Below are positions 58,096 through 64,000 of a stretch of DNA of 64,000 bases, in pieces (position 1 is the stretch's first letter; each line of letters starts with the position of its first letter). This DNA is from Cafeteria roenbergensis (lineage: Eukaryota > Sar > Bigyra > Bicosoecida > Cafeteriaceae). The stretch lies in the NCBI GenBank assembly GCA_008330645.1, contig VLTN01000038.1, forward strand, positions 274,005 through 338,004, given 5' to 3'. Under the pieces are notes generated by a model, which had not been told where the DNA came from, searched no databases, and saw nothing but the letters and a program-made list of their open reading frames with translations. The position numbers were made by a program, and so were the translations under genes.

Positions 58096-59960
58096 TTCCT
58101 TCGCGGATCAAAAGCAAGCTGGAGCGAGCCAGGCAGGCCAGCCCGGCTCGGCATCATCAATAGTCATAGACTGGGACTCTGATTCAGAGGATGACGTCAT
58201 TAGTGATGCCACCTCGAGCGCAAGCAGCATTGGCGAAGTTGTGAGAGGTGGGTCAGCCAGGCCGTCTGCCAACTGGCTCCGGGTTGCTGGGCCGCACGAA
58301 AGAGGCGCTTTCACTCGATGCTGAGTCTCCGACCAGGCGCGCTCGTGCCAAGGCGTCAGAGATAGCTGCATCGATGTCACGTCCGGACTCGGTGACGTGG
58401 CTGGGGAAACTCACTGACGCGTGGCTTCCGACTCTCTTGTGAAAATGAGCGAGCCAACTTGCGCTGCGCACTTCGATTGCCCTCCGTCTGCTGCTTTTTC
58501 TGCAAGCAAGTTTTCTAGGTTCGATCACGACGAGGCTGAAGCAAGGGTCTCAATCCTCACGAAGCGAGACAGAGCGACTGGGCACCTCAATGTGTCGTCT
58601 CTGGGCGTCTGGGAGGCCGGTGGTGTTGGTTGCCCGCGCCGCAGCTGCGCTGCGTGCGCCAGCCGGGAAGCTGGCAAGTCTCTCCTTGCACGCGCTGCAC
58701 GACGTGCAAGAGCCATACGTGGGAGACCGGACCACTGTTGCTGGTTGGGCCAAAGCCAAAATGGAGGAGGACATGTTCGTCAACCCGGAGCAATGCGCGC
58801 TCGACTTGATGGCAAACTCACGACAGGGCGAAAGCGATGGCGGTGCTGGCAAGCCACCTATGCCTAACCCGACAAGACTATGCCAACGTCACTGTTGTGG
58901 CCTTCGCTGGGCGGTCAGTGAGCCGGCCATGGAACGCGACGAAAAGTGGAGATTGTCTGAACACGTGATGGCCCAGCTGGCCGGGTTTGGCTTGGCTTCT
59001 GGGTTCACTGTCACGGGGCCTGCCAGTCTCGTCGGACGGCGCCCAAGGGCACATTTGCCAAACTAGTCCGCACCATGACAAGCAGGCCACCGCTGCTCTG
59101 ATTCGGTTGAAGTCAGTGTCCACAGTGCTCGCTCTGCATCCTCACCTGCGTGCACTGAAGACCAGTCGCACTCGAAGGCAGCGGAACACCTGGCTTCGAC
59201 GGAGAGGTGACCTGCTGGCAGCTGTTTTCATCATGCCAAGCTTGCTGCTTGCGGCAGCTGCAGCATGCTTCCTGGCTGCAAGCTCACTGCAAGGCGACGT
59301 TGGCACTTTGTGGATCGTGGTCGCTTGGCTCACCCAGGCAGCGTTTGCTCTGGTGGTACAACCAGCAGCGGTGTTTGCATCGTCCAAGAACGTCAAGCGG
59401 TCAAGCTGGGCATCTTGGCTCGCAGACAGCCTTGATTTGGTTGCAATTCCGCTGGCCGAAGCAGCAGCAAGTAAAATTCCGGCGAACGCCAGGCGCACGC
59501 TTGGCATCGGGGGCGGTGCGGAGGACGGACTGGCCGCGAGCTGTGAGCGCAAAAGGGCAGCGAGCCCGACGGCCCTGTGAGAGAAAATCCAGTGTGGGCC
59601 AGCAACCGAGGAGCCAGCGCCGAGCCAGCAAGTCACTTGACAGCGCCAGAATCGGTTGTCTGGAGGGAATATGTCCGGCTTCGGGTGCAGACGATCAGCG
59701 ACAAGGGCATTTCGCGCCTCAGGCAAGACCTCTCAGCAAGGCGTTGTGCCGATGCCGAGCACGAGGCAGCGCTCGGAGCGATTCAAACCGAGTCGCTGAA
59801 GAAGACATATCTCGACGCCTCGTTCAGAAAGGCCCCGCTTCGACAGCATCTGCCACCTCGCCCGCGTCTCGGAAACCCGAGCTGGGGAGGGCGCGCAGCC
59901 GGAACTATTCGCGTGCAAGCGTCCTCACAAGGCGCGTGGGAATGTCCCAAAACACTGTGA
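58096..59960 (+). pseudogene. C-terminal remnants of the polycystin-like receptor in shifting frames
   Basis: Protein-like stretches follow the receptor in all three plus frames. An acidic Ser-rich segment (IVIDWDSDSEDDVISDATSS, 58160-58240) comes first. A segment with EEDMFVNPEQCALDLMANS (58760-58820) follows. A hydrophobic block at 59205-59400 then has three likely TM helices (LLAAVFIMPSLLLAAAAAC, GTLWIVVAWLTQAAFALVV). Last is a charged stretch (VVWREYVRLRVQTISDKGIS, from 59660). The TM block resembles later membrane helices of polycystin-1-type proteins, so this probably is the original C-terminus. I could not link the pieces with consistent GT-AG introns. Decay or unrecognised short introns are both possible. 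Confidence 0.45.
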
Positions 59961-60038
59961 GACGATCCAACAATGACTGAAAGAGTATGATCTCGAGGCT
60001 GAAAACAAGATCCCATTGCTGTCCCTTCAGATTCTCAG

Positions 60039-61115
60039 CATCATTGGGGGGCGAAAGCTCGCGTCACCATGCCACTTACTCGATTCACAGACTCATCAAG
60101 AACCAATCCAACAACTCCATCACCGATGAATCACAAACCGCGCGAAACTCGCAATCCCAAGTCTCAAGTCCCAGATCACTCCCATCACACTGCCACGAGT
60201 CGCCACTCAGCCGCCCCTGCTCACCGCATGCGCTCCACCTGCTGTCGCAGGTACTGCGTCTGCCCGATCAGCTGGGTCGCCAGTCCCTTGGCGATGACCT
60301 CGTTCAGCCTCGACAGCCAGCCGAAAGGCCCCAGCCGCGCACGCTCCCTCGGCGCCGGTCGCCGAAGGCCGTGTCCGCCACCTTCTTGAGGAAGGCGAAG
60401 GCCGCCGGTCCCATGCGTCCCGTGGTCTCGTGATGACGAAGGGCACAAATGGAGCTCATGTTGTCCTTTGTAGCTGAGCTCTTCTTGTACTCCCCCATCT
60501 TGTCATTCTCACGGCGCTCGAGAAAAGGCGTCCATGCTCTGCAGGCCCTGCGTCACGTAGGACTTGCTCACCGCCGAGGTGATCTGCACGTCGACGAGAC
60601 AGGGTGGTCTCGAAGTCGACGTGCACCTCCGCAGGTCCGGTCGCTTGCGCGCGGCCTCGCTGGACCCGGCTGGGATCCGAAGCGCGCCTGCCCGTCCTGC
60701 CAGCTGGAGGGCTCCACGACCGACTGTAGCCCCGCCGAGCGCACCGCCGCGTGCAGGACGTCGCGAACGTCGTTGTGCGCCCGGATGGTGGAGCCCTTGC
60801 CGCAGCGGCAGCGCGCCAGGTGATGTGCCACGCCCGAGACCCCGCCGATGTGGACGGTGCTCGCTCTCGCGGTGGTGTCTCGCTGCATGCACGCACAGTT
60901 GATCGACACGCCTTCCGGCACCACGTGGTCGGCCTCGGCGGCTCCGATGCGGTAGCGGCCGACCACCGCGAACACCTCGTCCGTGAGCCCGCGGGGTCCC
61001 ATCATCGTGTTGCGGAGCCAGTAGTGTGTCCCCGGCACGCATGCCTCTCGGAACGCGACCAGGTCGCTCATGACGCGTATCATGGCCGGGTCATCGATGT
61101 TGGCGACACGCTTCT
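60039..61115 (-). mobile_element. Retroelement remnant, copy A, 5'-truncated
   Basis: On the minus strand this reads as the C-terminal part of a retroelement polyprotein. It has MSDLVAFREACVPGTHYWLR, HVVPEGVSINCACM, a CRCGKG...RAHNDVRDVLHAAVRSAG segment, then RPDL, VDVQITSAVSKSYVTQGLQ, KKSSATKDNMSS, a PFVIT..GRMGPAAFAFLKK segment and an end at a stop at about 60221. The C.CG..RHN.LRD..AG pattern with DFxVTS and GRxGPAA is typical of the region downstream of reverse transcriptase in many protist and fungal retroelements. Several frameshifts make it non-functional. Similarity to copy B stops abruptly at about 61115, while copy B continues, as in 5'-truncated LINE insertions. No poly(A) tract or clear target duplication is seen. 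Confidence 0.6.
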
Positions 61116-62395
61116 CCGGCCTGTGTCATCGTTAACTATGGTCTGAGATTGTTCTTAGATGTCATAGTTTAGCCCTTTTTTTGTTTGTGTTGTGTTTGTT
61201 GGAAGAGTCCTCGTGTGGTATCAGCGCTTTCCAGACAATCTTTGCCAGGCTGTGTCAACATCTCACAGTCCCTAGACTTTTTAAACTGATCTCGCATCGT
61301 TAAAAATCGTTGGTGTGCAAGTCGTCGCCTGCTCTCCTTCCGGAGCCGTGACTGGGGTGTGTCACCGAGTACGGCAGGTGGGCTCTGCTTTGTTCGAGCC
61401 CTCCACTTGGCAGAGCTCTGTCTGCCCGCGGGGCGGTGTGGGCTGGGCAAAGGCAAAGCGTGCGTCATACAAACGTGACGGGAATATGGAGTCGCAGATT
61501 CCCTTGGGGCCACTAGTCAGGGCAGGTGAGTGCGGTGCCGCTGTGTTGCCCGCTGTCGACGGAGAGTTCCTGCATTCATTGTCTTGGTTGCGCGGGCGTT
61601 CGTCGAGCAGAGTTTTTCCCCAGCGCTGCAGCGAGAACGCCGCCCCTCCTCTGCCTGATCCGTCACGTCGCTGCCTGTCCTTGTTGTAGGATGCGGTTCC
61701 TTTTGACTCGACGTGTTGCTTTTCCTTCAGCTCAAAATTCAGCCTCGTTAGGCTTGCTGTTGATGACACCATTCATATGCTCTCTCGGATTCCGGTGAGG
61801 GTGCTCGGCACAACGACTGGGGAGCGACCTCATCCTTGTCCTAGCCGGTGCCACTGGGCCCCTCCGGAGTGATACATTGCCGCCCTGACCTGAGAAACTC
61901 GCGACCTTGGTTGGATACACTTGGGCTGACCTCATTCAGGACGCCCAGCACCTTTGCAATTGATCCGACGGCCTCAGCCCGTCCGACGTTCCTTGCGGAG
62001 GACTGTGGTTGCCCTGCTCCGCGCACTGCACCGGTCCTCAGGCAGGTGGCCGACGTGGGCTTCGTCAGCGGCTTGTCGGGTGCCTGCCCCGGCCCTCATG
62101 GCGGATGTGAGTGCCGGGCTCGTGAACGCTGCGCCTGTCACTCCCGGTGACGTCGTCGACGTCCGTCGTCCTGCCGCTGTTTCCTCGCCCCCTGAGCGCC
62201 CGCCCCCTCGCTGCTCCCGAGGCTCCCTTGGCAGTCGTTGTCTATGTGGCCGGCGGGCCCAGAGTAGGCCAGTCCATAGCCGCCTCTGCTGTCTTATTTC
62301 TGGTTGGCAGAGTGTGAGGCGAGAATCGCCGATGCTGACCTAGTGGCTAAAGATTTCGGCTCGGCGGGGACCGCCAGGGTCGCCCGAGGGAAGAA
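61116..62395. other. Spacer between retroelement copies, no gene recognised
   Basis: About 1.28 kb with the lowest GC of the window in its first part (T-rich around 61140-61200). Short frames on both strands have no recognisable content and no RNA gene is evident. Unlike both flanks it shows no similarity to the retroelement copies. At its right end (62304-62400) a short frame with CEARIADADLVAKDFG is open into copy B but matches nothing I know. Confidence 0.4.
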
Positions 62396-64000
62396 CATCG
62401 TTGGGCGTGACGGTCGAAAACCTCGCGTCACCATACCACACACTCGATTCACAGACTCACCAATCACCCAATCCAGCAAACTCCATCACCAATGAGTCAC
62501 AAACCGCCGCCAAACCCACAATCCCAAGTCTCAAAATCCCAGATCCCTGCCATCACACTGCCTCGAGTTACCACACAGCCGCCCCTGCTCACCGCATACG
62601 CGCCACCTGCTGCCGCAGCAGGGTACATGAGCGTCTGCCGAGATCAGCTGGCGGTCGCCAGTCCCTTGGCGATGACCTCGTTTCAAGCGCCTCGACAGCC
62701 AGCGGAACGCCCAGCGCGCACGCTCCCTCGGCCGATCACCGAAGGCCGTGTCCGCCACCTTCTTGAGGAAGGCGAAGGCCAGCCGCCAGGTCCCATGCGT
62801 CCCGTGGTCGTGATGACGAAGGGCACAATGGCAGGGAGCTCAAGTTGTCCTTTGTAGCTGAGCTCTTCTTGTACTCCCTCATCTTGTCATTCTCACGGCG
62901 CTCGAGAAGGCGTCCATGTTCTGCAGGCCCTGCGTCACGTAGGACTTGCTCACCGCCGAGGTGATCTGCACGTCGACGAGACAGGTGGTCTCGAAGTCGA
63001 CGTGCCACCGCAGGTCCGGTCGCTTGCGCGCGGCCTCGCTGGACCCCGGCTGGGACCCGAAGCGCGTCTGCCCGTCCTGCCAGCTGGAGGGCTCCAGCCA
63101 CCGACTGTAGCCCCGCCGAGCGCACCGCCGCGTGCAGGACGTCGCGAACGTCGTTGTGCGCCCGGATGGTGAGCCCTTGCCGCAGCGGCAGCGCGCCAGG
63201 TGATGTGCCACGCCCGAGACCCCGCCGATGTGGACGGTGCCTCTCGCGGTGGCTATCTCGCTGCACGCACGCGCAGTTGATCGACACGCCGTCTGGCACC
63301 ACGTGGTCAGCCTCCGGAGGCTCCGATGCGGTAGCGGGTGACCACCGCGAACTCCTCGTCTGTGAGCCGCGCGCTGCTGGTCCCATCATCGTGTTGCGGA
63401 GCCAGTAGTGCGTTCCCGGCACGCACGCCTCTCGGAACGCGACCAGGTCGCTCATGACGCTAGCATGGCCGGGTCGTCGATGTTGGCGACACGCTTCTCC
63501 GGCGTGCCCTTGGCCAGCGCCTCGGCCCTGCAGCGCTGCTGTGCAGGCCCTGCGCCGCCTTGGCCAGACGCGCGCAGGAAGACACACTCGTGCTTGGATG
63601 CGCAGCATGTCGTCGTGCCGCTGCGCACCATCTTGCGCTAGCAACAGGGCGCCTCGGCGTCTCGCTCGTCCGCCCGCCAGCTCTGCACCCCGTCGCCGTA
63701 CAGGCACTTGCGGAGCTTGGCCTTCGAGCTCGCCCGGCAGCTTACCCAGGGGTGTCGCACGGCCAAGAAGCCCTCGAACCGCATGTCGCTGCGGCCGACG
63801 AAGCGCTGCTCCCTTGCAGGCCCGATGAACTCTCCACCAGGTTTGCCGCTGAACCTCCATTTTGTTCATCCGACGACTCGTCCGTCAGGATCTTGAAGCT
63901 CATCATTCGCCTCCAGCGGCCAGCTCCTCGATCTCGGCGCGCAAAGCTCTTTCCAGGCCCTCGACAGCCCCCGCGATGTCAGACCTCCCACACATGCGCC
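62396..64000 (-). mobile_element. Retroelement remnant, copy B, runs off the window
   Basis: Same orientation as copy A and similar along its whole shared length (62396-63506 against 60039-61115), including the 3' flank beyond the stop. It carries the same modules in element order: MSDLVAFREACVPGTHYWLR, the CRCGKG / VRDVLHAAVRSAG segment, WQDGQTRFGSQPG, RPDL, VDVQITSAVSKSYVTQGLQ and the GRMGP segment. Unlike copy A it continues upstream with RFEGFLAVRHPW, KLRKCLYGDGVQSW and SKHECVFLRAS stretches (63590-63800), then leaves the window. Frameshifts occur at several places. It belongs to the same degenerate family and is the longer copy. Confidence 0.6.

Noticed and set aside
60039-64000. Endogenous virophage or Maverick-type element, as known from Cafeteria-like protists
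   Set aside because: No capsid, packaging ATPase, integrase or protein-primed polymerase sequence, no terminal inverted repeats, and the GC is not low enough; the coding remnants are of retroelement type.

Overview
The window looks like nuclear DNA of a GC-rich, gene-dense flagellated protist. Genes are mostly 200-600 bp apart, and introns are short GT-AG introns (27-nt exon aside, 139-371 nt), usually with GTGAG-type donors. Products are typical of eukaryotes: nuclear exosome, ASCC3, cullin, ubiquitin protease, deoxyhypusine synthase, mitoribosomal protein and a ciliary CFAP99. The pyrimidine enzyme is an OMP decarboxylase-OPRT fusion in the inverted order known from stramenopiles, kinetoplastids and cyanobacteria. 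Together with cis-spliced introns and CFAP99, this suggests a heterotrophic flagellate stramenopile (Cafeteria-like). That placement is inference.

Layout. 0.9-10 kb: mitoribosomal bL19 (+), a two-exon double cold-shock-domain RNA-binding protein with polyQ and poly(Ala-Gly) tracts (-), bifunctional UMP synthase (+), two-exon deoxyhypusine synthase (+). 10-21 kb: two-exon CFAP99 (-), a low-complexity hypothetical gene (+), a decayed and an intact copy of a DUF3592-like membrane protein (-), and the exosome nuclease DIS3/Rrp44 (-). 21-46 kb: ASCC3-type tandem Ski2-like helicase (-), divergently paired with a USP47/USP40-like deubiquitinase (+) containing a 27-nt microexon; a HEAT-like solenoid protein (-); an RLY/TFxPxI repeat protein (+); and a five-exon cullin (-). 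46-60 kb: a type I membrane protein (-), then a long secreted/membrane locus of polycystin type (+) with signal peptide, a ~61-copy 42-bp repeat, REJ region, GPS motif and transmembrane segments. Its frame is broken at several places. 60-64 kb: two degenerate same-orientation copies of a retroelement C-terminal region, one cut short at its 5' end, around a gene-free spacer.

Base composition changes along the window. The first ~45 kb is very GC-rich with strong GC3. From about 48.6 kb, and most clearly from 53 kb, GC falls visibly, repeats and frame breaks accumulate and retroelement remnants appear. This resembles a conserved gene-dense block running into a fast-evolving, possibly subtelomeric, zone.

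Functionally the conserved block is rich in housekeeping RNA and ubiquitin factors: DIS3 (RNA decay), ASCC3 (alkylation repair and ribosome quality control), USP47-like and cullin (ubiquitin cycle), DHPS (eIF5A hypusination) and bL19m (mitochondrial translation). Several genes are head-to-head with short shared upstream regions (DHPS and CFAP99 are tail-to-tail): CSD protein/UMPS, CFAP99/hypothetical, ASCC3/USP, HEAT/RLY protein, and membrane protein/REJ receptor.
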